NCBI GenBank assembly: GCA_963556495.2
Contig: OY747716.1
Location: 11,794,571 to 11,858,570, forward strand
DNA from: Valencia hispanica
Taxonomy: Eukaryota > Chordata > Actinopteri > Cyprinodontiformes > Valenciidae
Direction of reading: 5' to 3'
DNA length: 64,000 bases
This document shows positions 48,219 to 58,134 of this stretch, piece by piece. Under the pieces are notes generated by a model. It saw nothing but the letters and a program-made list of their open reading frames with translations, had not been told where the DNA came from and made no database searches. Position numbers and translations under genes: made by a program. Within the stretch, counting starts at the first letter, position 1; each line of letters begins with the position of its first letter.

Positions 48219-49146
48219 GAGTCAACTCCTCTGCCTTGGCTCGGATCAGTAATTCTCAGACCTTCTGTGTAAATAGAGAATCATCTAGAAGGGTAACATG
48301 TGGGAGTGGTGTTGAGATATTACTGAAAGTGAGCACTTCAAATCCTTCTGCAATATTTCAAATTGGCTCTTGATTTGAGCATACTGTACCCTAGTACACA
48401 ATCTATCCCCCACCAAACAGCCAACAGTTCTCATTAAAAAAAATAGACATCATAATCCAAAAGAATATTTTTTTCGAATCCAAGGATATGCACCTTCTTT
48501 CCGTTCACAATACTCTGTTGTACGCACAGCCATTATGAAATGTGATGCCGCTATAAGCGTGTAAGCTAGTCGTTTAAAATGCTTTCATTTCCAAGGCTGA
48601 GAGGGGATAATGTATGGATTATTGTCAAGTAAGAATGGTGTAAACAATTTCAAATCCTGCAAGACTCAGAGTGCAATGTGTGTGTGTGTGTGCGTGTGTT
48701 TGTGTGTGCAAGCTTCTTCAGCAGCTGCAGCAGACCGTGATGAGCAGACCGAGCTGAGCCCTACGGACACAGAACGCCCTAAATACTCCTACCTGCGTGT
48801 CTGAAGAGAAACTCTTTCATTACATTCTCCTTATCAGGCATACACAGCACTGTCAATATGCACAAAATGAGGGATGATATTAAAGAAGATGCGCAGGTAA
48901 GAATTAAGAGGGCAGACCCCCGGGGTCCATGCATTTTCTACACCAGTGTCTCCTTAACCCCTGCTTCAGATGACTGCAGTTATGCAAAAGCCTGTTAATC
49001 ATCAATCGAAATCAGGTGTGTTGAAGCTGGGAAACATTTAAAACATGCAGGGCATTGCGCCTTGAGGACCAGGGTTGAAAAAAACAACTGTTCTACACCC
49101 TCCCATGAAGGTGAACTCCTCGCCCTCTGCCACCTGTGCACACAGG
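48219..49146. other. Unassigned sequence with a short (TG)n
   Basis: Interrupted TG tract at 48677-48708. No gene recognised. Confidence 0.4.
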
Positions 49147-49149
49147 GTA

Positions 49150-49340
49150 CAGCGCCTTGCGAAAGTCTTCACACCCATTCGGTTTTCACATTCCGTCGCA
49201 CGATGAACAAAAATGTCAATGTCTTATATTGGGATTGTATGTGACAGAACAACACAAAGTAATGCATGAAGTGATAAAGTGTAGCATTGTCTTTAACATC
49301 CGCCGAATCAATACTTAGCAGAGCCACCTTTAGCTGCAAT
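49150..49340 (+). mobile_element. Tc1-like host element, left part
   Basis: acagcgccttgcgaaagtc, gggattgtatgtgacagaac and ccacctttagctgcaat belong to a widespread fish Tc1-like family. It is cut at 49340 by the ISL2EU-type element and resumes at 52719. Confidence 0.8.
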
Positions 49341-49493
49341 AGCGCCTTTCACAGTAGCTAGAAATAGGCCGTGACTTAACGTTGCAATGCATTCCGGGAT
49401 GTAGCCTTAGACAAACACGCGTGCATTTTGCATGGATGCCTATGGGTCTGAGTCGCTTCAATCATCACAAAGTTGAAGTTTCTTTTCCTAAAG

Positions 49494-49989
49494 ATGTTCA
49501 AACGGGAAGGAACTAAGCAGTGCTGTTGGGGGTTGTGTAAATCAGACTCTAGATATCGAGATTGGATGTCGGAGGGGACATTTTTTTTATCCCTTTTCCA
49601 AATAAGGTTCGCGACAATACGACACAGCTGGAAAGGGAACGGGCCAAGCTAAAGACAGACAAAGCAAAGCAGTGGCAGTATTTATGTGGAAGAGCAGATT
49701 TTCAAAGTGTGGAGCAGACAAAGGGTGGTACTTATATTCGTTCCATACATTTTGCCGGTGGGAAAGGTCCTATGTCGGAAAATGACGAGCCGATACTAGC
49801 AACGCTCAAAGATGTAGAGTTATCCAGGAGGCAGCGGTGTAAACAAAGGGACCCAGATGAACGTCTCGACCAAACAGCATGCCCATCCAAACGTGGACGA
49901 AAAAGGCTTTTGACCAGACGTGGGTGGTATGTAAAAAGTAGTAACACAAATCATTTCCCAAGTACGAGTAAAAAAATATATATACTATG
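49494..49989 (+). pseudogene. THAP-like zinc-finger N-terminus of the transposase, frameshifted
   Basis: The ATG at 49494 gives MFKREGTKQCCWGLCKSDSR with the C-x(n)-C start of a THAP finger. A shift in a T8 run near 49585 moves into a frame continuing FIPFPNKVRDN, AKQWQYLCGRADF and TYIRSIHFAGGKGP, then a basic tail. THAP fingers are C2CH DNA-binding domains used by P-element, Kolobok and ISL2EU transposases. The third ligand, normally Cys in TYICS-HF, is Arg here. The DDE catalytic domain is missing. Confidence 0.75.
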
Positions 49990-50501
49990 AGAAAATATTA
50001 CTTGAGCACTGTGAGTAATGAGTAACTGTTTGAGCATAAAAGTTAGATTTTTTTTCTGTTGTGATAAAAATTATGAGAAACAAATCATAGGATAATGAGA
50101 AAAAAAAATGCCATAATAAATGTATAAAACGCAATAATTCATGACAAGGTACAAAATACACAAACTACATATATTTTATACTGTACATATAGTAGTCATT
50201 TCAAAATGAAGTATCTAATCAAAAATATAAATTTTGATTGAGGTAGGGGTTTTGTTTTTGTTAATTAACTGGAAAATGCCTGATAAAAATCACATCACAT
50301 ATTTGGGAATAATATCAGTGCAAGTCTAGAATAGAAATGATACATGTTGTAGGATTCATCTACACAAGTCTTATCTTGTTATACTTGTTTTATATTGGAT
50401 AATAAAAGAAAATTGCTTACTTGAACAGCAAAGTGAACCCTGTGTGGTTTTATTGTGAGCTCATGGGAATGAACATTTGCCCCAAACATGAGCACATTGG
50501 C

Positions 50502-51442
50502 ACAGTGAAGATTCTCTACTTGGATTTCTGTAGTGCCTTCAACACCATCCAGCCCCCATGCTCCGGGACAAACTGAGCAGGATGGGAGTGGACCCCCACC
50601 TGGTGGACTGGATCTCCGACTACCTCTCTGACAGGCAACAGTACGTCAGGCTGAAGGACAGCACGTCTGACACTGTGGTCAGCAGCACTGGAGCACCCCA
50701 GGGAACAGTGCTTGCCCCTCTCCTCTTCACCCTGTACACCTCGGACTTCTGTTACAACTCGGAGCTGTGTCACCTACAGAAGTATGACGATGACACAGCC
50801 ATTGTCGGGTGCATCAGGGAGGACAGAGAGGAGTAGTATCGGAGACTTGTGGGGGACTTTGCTGCATCGTGCCACACCAACCACCTACAGCTCAACACCT
50901 CTAAGACGAAGGAGCTGGTCATTGACTTTGGGAGGTCCAGACCAAAACCGCAACCAGTCCTGCTAGAGGGAGCTGAGGTGGAGGCTGTGGATTCATATAA
51001 ATACCTGGGGCTGTGGCTGGATAAAAAACTGGACTGGACAACAGACACCAGCCACCTGTATGGGAAGACACAGAGCAGGCTGTACTTCCTGAGGAGACTG
51101 CGGTCTTTCAACATCTGCAGCAAACTGCTAGGGATGTTTTACCAGTCTGTGGTTGCCAGCGTCCTCTTTTACACCGTGGTGTGCTGGGGGGGCAACATAT
51201 CCAAGAAGGACACATCCAGACTGGATAAACTGATCAGGCGGGCTGGCTCTGTGGTCAGCATGAAGCTGGACTCTCTGGTGACGGTGGCAGAGATGAGGAC
51301 ACTGGACAAACTGCTGGATATTCTTGACAACACCAGCCATCCTCTGCACACTGTCATCAGCAACCAGAGGAGCCGGTTCAGTGAGAGACCGCTTATTCCC
51401 AAATGCAGGACCAGTAGACACAAGAACTCCTTTGTCCTTTAG
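50502..51442 (+). pseudogene. LINE reverse transcriptase, broken
   Basis: VKILYLDFCSAFNTIQPP, then a 1-base loss near 50556, then LVDWISDYLSDRQQYVRL, STGAPQGTVLAPLLFTLYTS and YDDDTAIVGCI (the catalytic Asp pair in a YDDD context). A TAG follows EDREE at 50834-50836. The frame continues as HLQLNTSKTKELVIDFGRS, YKYLGLWLDKKLDW, FYQSVVASVLFYTVVCWGG and ends TSRHKNSFVL at 51442. One frameshift plus one stop, otherwise well preserved, so this is a relatively young copy. The endonuclease is missing. Confidence 0.9.
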
Positions 51443-51465
51443 GAAGGAGCAGTAGCCACAGTGCA

Positions 51466-51471
<6 letters not shown>

Positions 51472-51512
<41 letters not shown>
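51472..51512. repeat. (TA)n microsatellite in LINE 3' UTR
   Basis: About 20 TA units just after the RT stop. Confidence 0.97.
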
Positions 51513-51515
<3 letters not shown>

Positions 51516-51682
51516 ATTTAATCAAACGCTCTTTATATGTTTATTTATTTATCTTACTCCACCCTTTTGTTTGCTGTTGGAAATGTTAATTTCCCTGAGG
51601 GAGTCGGGTGAATAAAGTTAAGTCTAAGTCTCTAAGTCTGAGCAATGTGTAAGTTACACTTTGTAGTTATGTGGCATTTGTT

Positions 51683-52560
51683 TTACAACACAAATGGGAG
51701 AAGTTGCCTTGTTACACACATTTCACAACTCTCTGGTGCCATAACTTTGTGCCAAAATGCTGATGAACTGTGTGTTATTCTGTTCAGAAGTTGCTCATTC
51801 CTTGTGATTCTTTCAACAGATGAAGGGCCTTTGAGAGAGTGCAACACAAAGTCCCCACGATCCAAATCAGTTACCAGTAAAAGTAACTGTACTTGGTAAA
51901 AGTACATGTGGCTTTCACACACGTTTAACTGTCCCGTCAGTGATTTTGAAGCATTGTTTATTTCGTATTTCACTGGGGATTGTGCCATCTTTGTGCTGCT
52001 GCAGAAGATCATTAACTGATTTATCCTTTCGATTTTAGGACATTTAATCTCAATACCAACTGTGTTACCTTTACAATCCGTGGCCAGGCCATCTGGACTG
52101 GCGCCTAGAAAAGGGAAATTTCTGTTAATTAACCTACAGTCCTGTTTCATTTACTATGTTTCCAGTGGCTTTACTGCATGCTTCTCTGGCTTTAGGCTCC
52201 TCTGAGACTCCATACTGCATGTCACCTGCCTGAACAAATTTGGTTGACCAAAGATTATTAGAAAGCCAGTGAGGTGTCACGGTAACGGGTGTAACAGTTG
52301 CTTGGCTAGCGTGTCCTTTCTTTTTCAGTTCGTACCATTTACCCCCATCCGCTCCAGGATAAACTCGTATTTTAATGCCAGTAAATCTCCGCACCTTTTC
52401 AATAGCTCTTACCAGTGACACATTTTGACTTTGACCGCGACATTCGAGCCGGCGCTTCAGTTCTGGCATCAGGGATGCCATCAAGAAAAGCCATCAAGAA
52501 AAGCCTCTGGTGTGCCTTTCCTTGTGAAAACAAACTTCTCCATTTTATATTTGCTGATTT
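51683..52560 (-). pseudogene. YqaJ-type exonuclease, broken
   Basis: From about 52560 the minus strand reads MPELKRRLECRGQSQNVSLV, KIRVYPGADGGKWYELKKKG and ACSKATGNIVNETGL. It then stops at 52134 and resumes in another frame from 52150 with NFPFLGASPDGLATDCKG, GIEIKCPKIE and MYFYQVQLLLLVTDLD. SPDG...EIK holds the Asp, Glu and Lys of the lambda-exonuclease/YqaJ active site, and the later Tyr/Gln (YFYQVQ) region is also typical. In ISL2EU elements this nuclease is an accessory protein. It is not functional with the frame break. Confidence 0.8.
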
Positions 52561-52718
52561 GTGTGATGCATTAAACCTTTATACACAATTTCTGCCTTCA
52601 TATCGACAGCCAAGCGCTGTGTGTGTGTTTTCAATTTGTAAATGCGGTTTGTTTGTCAAGCATTAGCACCCAGCAGTACTTGAGTGGCTAAATTGGGACG
52701 TCAACTGTAAAGTAGGCT

Positions 52719-52995
52719 ATTACAACTGCAGTTTGTTAGGGTGTGTCTGTCATCTTTAAACATCTAGAGACTAAAAGTTGTGCCCATTCTTTGCAGAAGA
52801 GCTCAAGGTCAGTTAGACTGGATGGAGAATATCTGTGACCAAAAATGTTTCAATGTTGCTTCAGATTCTCAGGTCTGAACTTTGACTGGACCATTGCAGC
52901 ACATGGATATGCTTTGATCTAAAACCATCGTCGTTCTGCTGGGGGACTGTATTTAGCTCCATCCATCTTCCCATCATCAGCTCTGACCAGGGTTA
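52719..52995 (+). mobile_element. Tc1-like host element, middle part
   Basis: acatctagagactaaaag, gaagagctcaaggtcag, gactggaccattgcag and ttagctccatccatcttcc continue the Tc1-like family of 49150-49340. No frame is intact. Confidence 0.78.
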
Positions 52996-52999
52996 GTGT

Positions 53000-53305
53000 T
53001 TTCATAACTCTGCTTCCTTTTCCATCTACTTTTGAAATATGCACTCTAATTAACTAACAAAAATTGAGGATGGCACGATATAATTTTCCTGACTGCCTTT
53101 TGTCTTTTTCTGTCACTGCAATTTCCCCACTATGGTTTGTCCTCTTTTGTATTGCAGGCACTAAAAACATATGTATACTGTTTCTCAAGGTCCGGTTAGA
53201 GACAATCCAACTGACCCAATATAATACTGGAATGCAGAATCTGGAGGCTTGGACACCAAATTTTGCATTTAAGCTCTATTTCGCAGTTCCAATATTGCTA
53301 GCACT
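53000..53305. other. Unassigned sequence
   Basis: A 126-codon plus frame (53064-53444) has no domain. Confidence 0.35.
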
Positions 53306-53965
53306 GATTCGAGGTCCAGAGCCAAAACGCAGACAGCCGCTGATGACAGACAGAGCAAAGTGTTTTAATCAAACTTCAATCAGGAACAGGGAAACATTGG
53401 GAGAAACAAAAGGCATGGAACCAGGCTATGACAATAAGGAATGACAACAGAGAATCCGGCGCCGAACACAATGAAAAACCAAGAGTTTATATGAGAAACA
53501 GATCAGGTGGAAAACATGGGAATGATTAGACAGCGCAGGTGAATGGCATGACATCGGTGACTTCAGGTGACTGCAGGAGGCAGACCAACAACATGGGAGA
53601 AACAAAAGCAAACCTAATAAACTAGAGAATTGTAAACATTAATGCAAGAAAACAAGATAGAAATTTACTTGGATCTAAATACAAGGACAACCTAAGAAAC
53701 CACAAACGAAGAAATGAACCTATATGCCGAGACCTTTTAAATAATAATTAAAACAAGGGACTAAACATAATATGGCAAGACCTGAACTAAAATAAAACTC
53801 AATATATCCTGATCATGAAATATCTAAGTGTAGTACAAATATTCAAGGACAGAAAGATAAATTAACTATTAAAATAGACCATGAGGAAATAACTAAAATG
53901 GCAGAATCTATAAAGCTTTAGTGAACCACAACTAACATAAAAACCAAAACACCCCAGAACTGTGA
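53306..53965 (-). mobile_element. Solo-LTR-like block
   Basis: On the minus strand it starts TGTCACAGTTCTGGGGTG (53965) and ends near gtctgcgttttggctctgg/acctcg (53310). Both ends resemble fish gypsy-type LTRs (TGTCAC start, 'tgcrtttgggtcc' end). No internal retrotransposon and no clean 5-bp duplication. The sequence immediately right (53966-53995) is the terminal part of the Tc1-like host. Confidence 0.45.
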
Positions 53966-53995
53966 CAGTAACGTGACAAAATGTGGAAAACTTAA
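53966..53995 (+). mobile_element. Tc1-like host element, terminal fragment
   Basis: taacgtgacaaaatgtgg and aaaacttaaggggt match the 3' terminal region of the family of 49150 and 35280-35415. Confidence 0.6.
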
Positions 53996-53999
53996 GGGG

Positions 54000-54370
54000 T
54001 TAAGGATATCTGATGAATATTATGCCCATTGTAGATCAAAGAAAAAAAATATTACAGGGGAAGAGTACATTTCTGCAATTACATTCACAAAAAGCCCTCA
54101 GAAAGTTGTAGAATAATTTCACATATTTACAAGAAAAAAACAACAAACTACCATTCTCCTTTATAAATCCATAAAATCATATGATAAAACTTTAATATTC
54201 TGACATTGTAAAGTTAAAAATTTGCATGAAAGAAAAACTCAGACATCTGGGACAAAAAGTCACAGAAGGCCTCTAAGGCAAATCTAGGAGATAGACTACA
54301 TATCTGGATAATGAATGAGGCAGATCCAGGTTCTTTCCCTGTATCAGAACAACACCTCACCGGACCTACC
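54000..54370. other. Unassigned sequence
   Basis: No gene or repeat recognised. Confidence 0.4.
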
Positions 54371-54373
54371 ACT

Positions 54374-54453
54374 TAGAATAGAATAGAATAGAATAGAATA
54401 GAATAGAATAGAATAGAATAGAATAGAATAGAATAGAATAGAATGGAATAGAA
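54374..54453. repeat. (AATAG)n pentanucleotide microsatellite
   Basis: About sixteen agaat units with one g substitution, forming the tail of the LINE fragment to the right. Confidence 0.97.
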
Positions 54454-55110
54454 TAATCCTTCATCGTCCCACAAAGGGGAAATTTGGTTGTAACAGCAGC
54501 AAATTGACAGATAATAGAAGCATTCACGATCACACATGAATGGCAGAAAAAGTATAAGAACAGAATTAAGAATTGTGTATGTACATTAAGGACTCAGTTA
54601 CAAAAACCAAAGTATTGTGCAGTTATAAAAAATAAAGTGGCATACTCAGATTAGAATGTGCAACTGAGTAGGATAATAAAAAAACTGTGAATATTTACAG
54701 AATGTGCATGAGTAGTTGTGCAATAGAAGGTTGATAAAATAAACGTATTATTTACAAGTAGGTAACAGAATATAAACTGAGAAAAACGGATGTGCAAATT
54801 GCAGCCACAGAAATGTTAATTAAATGAGTCAAATAGTGCAAGTTACAGCAGTGGTGTAAACATTATTGAGTTTGTTGGGAGCAGTTCTGGCCGTAAAATC
54901 TTACAAAGGCGGGAAGGAAGGACCTGTGAAAACATTCCTTCATGCACCGAGGATGCAACAGTCTGTCACTGAAAGAGCTCTGCAGCTCAGTAACATCTTC
55001 ATGCATGGGGGGTGGGAGACTATCAGTCTATCAGTGCCATTTGGAGGGTTTCTTTCATTCAAATGTCTGACTTTATGTTGTATCCACTGGGGTGTGTGCA
55101 GGGCAGCGTC
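54454..55110 (-). mobile_element. CR1-type LINE 3' UTR
   Basis: ccttcatcgtcccacaaagg and ggaaatttggttgtaaca are the 3' end beside the pentanucleotide tail. gaaggaaggacctgtg, gatgcaacagtctgtcac and gagctctgcagctcag belong to the same 3' UTR as I know the family. No RT coding remains. Confidence 0.7.
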
Positions 55111-55114
55111 TGTG

Positions 55115-56445
55115 TGCCTCTTTCCTACCTCCTTTCTTTGCAGGCTGTGACTGGCAGGTGTGGTCCCAGCTGAACCTCATCATCAGCAATCAGGAGCAGT
55201 ACTTAGATCAGTGGATTCTCTGAGGCAGACCCCAGATGGTTTTCTCTCTACATGTGTTCAACCCTCCTGTGAAGTCCTGTCTTTGGATCTCTGGATCAAA
55301 TCCTCATTGCCTCCGTCTGGTCTTCAAATCACCTAGATCCTCCTCGTCCATCTGTCTGCCCCTCCTCAAGCTGCTCCTGCACCCTTCTTACCTGGGGGTC
55401 TGTCCACCCTCCACCATTTCCTACCATCTAACCCCTGGGAAGCACACAAGGCACAAGTTTGTCTACTGATCGGACACCTGCTCCCTGCTAAGGTGGTAAG
55501 CTCACCCCTCGCTGGAACTCCGATCCAACTCCACAGAAAGAACGTTCCTCTTTCCTCTCTGCAATATAACCCTTCCTGGAGAACCCCATCATTAATCACT
55601 TACCTTCCACCGTAGTACAGACCCAGATAAGAACTATTGCCGGCAGCTTTACTTCCAGCCTTCAGTCCTCGGTCTTAAATAAAACTTTTCTAAACTGTCT
55701 CTTGCATGTCCGTAATTGTTGCTGCACCAGAGTCCTATTGCCAACCAATATGAGACTTTATAATGTAAGAGATTATAATATCATATATTTATCCCTTTAT
55801 TTGTGGAAAATTTAATTTTTTTTTCCTGTTGCAGATTTACAGGTTTTCTTCTTTAGAGAATATCCAAGGTTTTTTCTTGTAAATATGTGAAATTATTTTT
55901 TTTGGGGGGGTGGGGATTTCCTGTTCAACTACATTATTTTCTTCATTTACGTACAAAGGTCCTACTATGCCGTTGTACAAGACACTGTGTGTGTATGAGC
56001 TGAAAAGCGACTTGGTCTGTGCGCTAGGAACGGCTGGTATAAGTGGGCTACCCCTGTGTTAAAAAAAATAAAACAATTAAAACGTTAAAACACAAATTAA
56101 AAATATTGTATCAGAGTTTGTGAAATTTACACCGCTGGTGCCCAATTATAACAAGTAAAACCGCAACTAGCTTTTCTAAGCTCAAACAGCCCCATTAAAT
56201 TCAATGTAGTTAGTGTTATGGAGTGATTGACAGATTGTTTACCACGCCTCATCAATTTGCTGCTCTTCGGGGTTACTGTTGTTCAGCCCAGAGTCCGACC
56301 AAGGCATCAGGCTTTAGCCAGTTACGATGGATGTGAGGCTGTTACTGTAGTTACTGATCAATTACTGCCCCTATAGCGAGTATCTGTGGGTGTAGTTTGG
56401 CGTAGACAGAGTAGATACTATGGCAGCAGGCAGTGTTGGGAAAGT
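55115..56445. other. Unassigned sequence
   Basis: No gene recognised. Confidence 0.4.
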
Positions 56446-56949
56446 GCAGTTTTTATCTGAATTAGTTCAAAGTTCAGTTAACACATTTTAAAATGAACTA
56501 GTTCAGTTCATAATTCTATTTTTTTTAACTAAGTTCACAGCTTCAAAAATGAACTGTTCATAGTTCTTTTTTCCTAGTTCATAGTTCTTTCTTCCCCCGA
56601 GCTATTTCCCTAGGAATGCTGGTATTTTCTAATTGTTGCTTCCCATTCAGTCCACACTTGTACCCAGCTCCAGCTTTTACCCCATACAGTATATTCTCAA
56701 AAAAATTTTTTATTGTGTTTTGAAGAATTATTAAACAATCTGAGGTAGGAACCATGCTGGGGTACGAACCTAAGGCTGTACCTTAAAGTGCAATATTCAA
56801 AGTGCAAAACATTTAAACATTAATTAACTTTCGTCAGTTTTCAATTTCTGTGAAGGTATTTTCTGACGTGTTTGCCAATTTTTTTTTTTATAGAACTTGG
56901 GTTATATAGTGCAACAATTAGCCCAAATGAATAAGTACGGTTATAATTC

Positions 56950-57122
56950 CTTACTTAAGTTTATTAAAGCTGGGCATTCCATTTTTCTTAAAGGCTGCAG
57001 GTCTCCGACAATATACTGCAATGTCAGGTTGTCCAGCTGTGGCTGGGAGATGAAGACAGAGCTGCTGCAACTGTACCCCGTTATCTGGTTTTGAGTGGTA
57101 GATGATTTTGTTTTGTTTCTGT
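56950..57122 (-). pseudogene. hAT transposase, segment after the BED finger
   Basis: The minus frame reads [15 protein letters not shown] then [20 protein letters not shown] and [10 protein letters not shown]. The 'xxLxxLVxxYVVxDLxPLxxVExPAF' pattern is the region downstream of the BED finger in hAT transposases. It joins in frame to 57935-58074 when the LINE and one 11-bp duplication are removed. Nothing of the catalytic core follows. Confidence 0.72.
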
Positions 57123-57133
57123 ACGTCGTCGCC

Positions 57134-57923
57134 ATCCATTCATCCATCCATCAATTTTCTTCCGCTTATCCAGGGTCGGTTCGCGGGGGCAGCAGCCTAA
57201 GCAAAGAGACCCGGACTTCCCTCTCCCCAGCCACTTGTTCCAGCTCCTCGGGAGGAATCCCAAGGCGCTCCCAGGCCATCCGAGAAACATAGTCCCTCCA
57301 GCGTGTCCTGGGACTTCCCCTGGGCCTCCTCCCGGTGAGACGTGCCTGAAACACCTCACCAGGGAGGCGTCCAGGAGTCATCCTGACGAGATGCCCAAGC
57401 CACTTCAACTGACTCCTCTTGATGTGGAGAAGCAGCGGCTCTACTCTGAGCCCCCCCCGGATGACTGAGCTTCTCACCCTATCTCTAAGGGAGAGCCCAG
57501 ACACTCTATGAAGGAAACTCATTTCAGCCGCTTGTATCTGTAATCTCGTTCTTTCGGTCACCACCCAGAGTTCGTGACCAGAGATGAGGGTTGATCGACC
57601 GGTAAATCGAAAGCTTCGCCTTTCGGCTCAGCTCTCTCTTCACCACGACAGACCGGTACAGCGCCTGCATAACTGCAGACGCCCCACCAATACGTCTATC
57701 TATCTCCCGCTCCATTTTTCCCTCATTCATGAACAAGATCCCCAGATACTTAAACTCCTCCACTGGTGGAAGGACCTCATCCCCGACCCGGAGGAGGCAC
57801 CCCACCCTTTTCCGGCTCAAGACCATGGCCTCGGATTTGGAGGTGCTGATTCTCATCCCAGCCGCTTCACACTCGGCTGCGAACCACTCCTGCAAAAGCT
57901 GTCGATCACGTTTCGATGAAGCC
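57134..57923 (-). mobile_element. Rex3: Rex3 (RTE-clade) LINE, 5'-truncated
   Basis: The 3' end at 57134 has a (GATG)n-type tail and cttatccgaggtcgg-like end, as in Rex3. The 5' truncation is at 57923. The 11-mer acgtcgtcgcc is duplicated exactly (57123-57133 and 57924-57934). It sits in the BED-finger hAT transposase. Confidence 0.93.
57166..57923 (-). pseudogene. Rex3: Rex3 reverse transcriptase C-terminus, frameshifted
   Basis: ASSKRDRQLLQEWFAAECEA at the truncation point, then VLPPVEEFKYLGILF, then a frame change near 57560, then FLHRVSGLSLRDRVRSSVIR, LKWLGHLVRMTPGRLPGEVF, GRRPRGSPRTRWRDYVSRMA and a C-terminus ending at 57166. This is the RT thumb and C-terminal region of Rex3. The catalytic palm and endonuclease lie upstream of the truncation and are absent. 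Confidence 0.92.
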
Positions 57924-57934
57924 ACGTCGTCGCC

Positions 57935-58074
57935 GTGTCTTTAAATTTTTTTTGTGACTTGCACATACCTTGAAAGCCTTGCCAGTCTGCCAGATGCTTT
58001 ATGTCAATATGCCGTTTCAAGTTTGCTGTTGACGTTGTTGATGTCCAGGGTAGCTTCCTGAGACCCGCCAGCAA
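57935..58074 (-). pseudogene. hAT transposase BED zinc finger, partial
   Basis: The minus frame contains WTSTTSTANLKRHIDIKHLA, with the S/TxLxxHxxxxH signature of the C-terminal half of a BED finger. It then continues KSQKKFKDTATT to the Rex3 junction. The Cys pair is expected just upstream (above 58060) but is not clear. Confidence 0.7.
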
Positions 58075-58134
58075 AGTTTACACAAAAGTGTACGGTTTTT
58101 CCCACCAGGATCATCACAAAAATTTTCAAAAAAA

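Larger units (their letters stand above)
50495..51638 (+). mobile_element. CR1-type (Rex1-like) LINE, 5'-truncated, inside the ISL2EU-type element
   Basis: RT coding then a 3' UTR with a (TA)n tract and a tail of aagtctaagtctctaagtc. The 6-mer tgagca occurs on both sides (50489-50494 and 51639-51644) as a possible target duplication. It lies between the two transposon reading frames. Confidence 0.85.
49341..52718. mobile_element. ISL2EU-type DNA transposon (THAP plus YqaJ), degenerate, with nested LINE
   Basis: Ends: AGCGCCTTTCACAGTAG (49341) and right-end reverse complement AGCCTACTTTACAGTTG (52718) are imperfect inverted repeats. AT flanks both sides (49339-49340 and 52719-52720). Removing the element with one AT rejoins gctgcaat+tacaactgcag of the Tc1-like host. 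Inside are a plus-strand THAP-like frame and a minus-strand YqaJ-like exonuclease, converging on a CR1-type LINE. As I recall, ISL2EU elements are defined by a THAP-bearing transposase, a YqaJ nuclease and 2-bp AT duplications. Most of the transposase is deleted. Confidence 0.78.
56451..58130 (-). mobile_element. BED-finger hAT element, degenerate, split by Rex3
   Basis: CAGTGTTGGGAAAGTGCAG at 56451 followed by aactagttcagttcat repeats is a hAT-type end. Transposase pieces lie on both sides of a Rex3 LINE. The right terminal repeat was not found, so the right limit is approximate, and the assignment of the left end to the same element is inferred. Confidence 0.6.

Noticed and set aside
53064..53444. 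126-codon plus-strand frame
   Set aside because: It crosses the LTR-like boundary, and no domain is recognisable.
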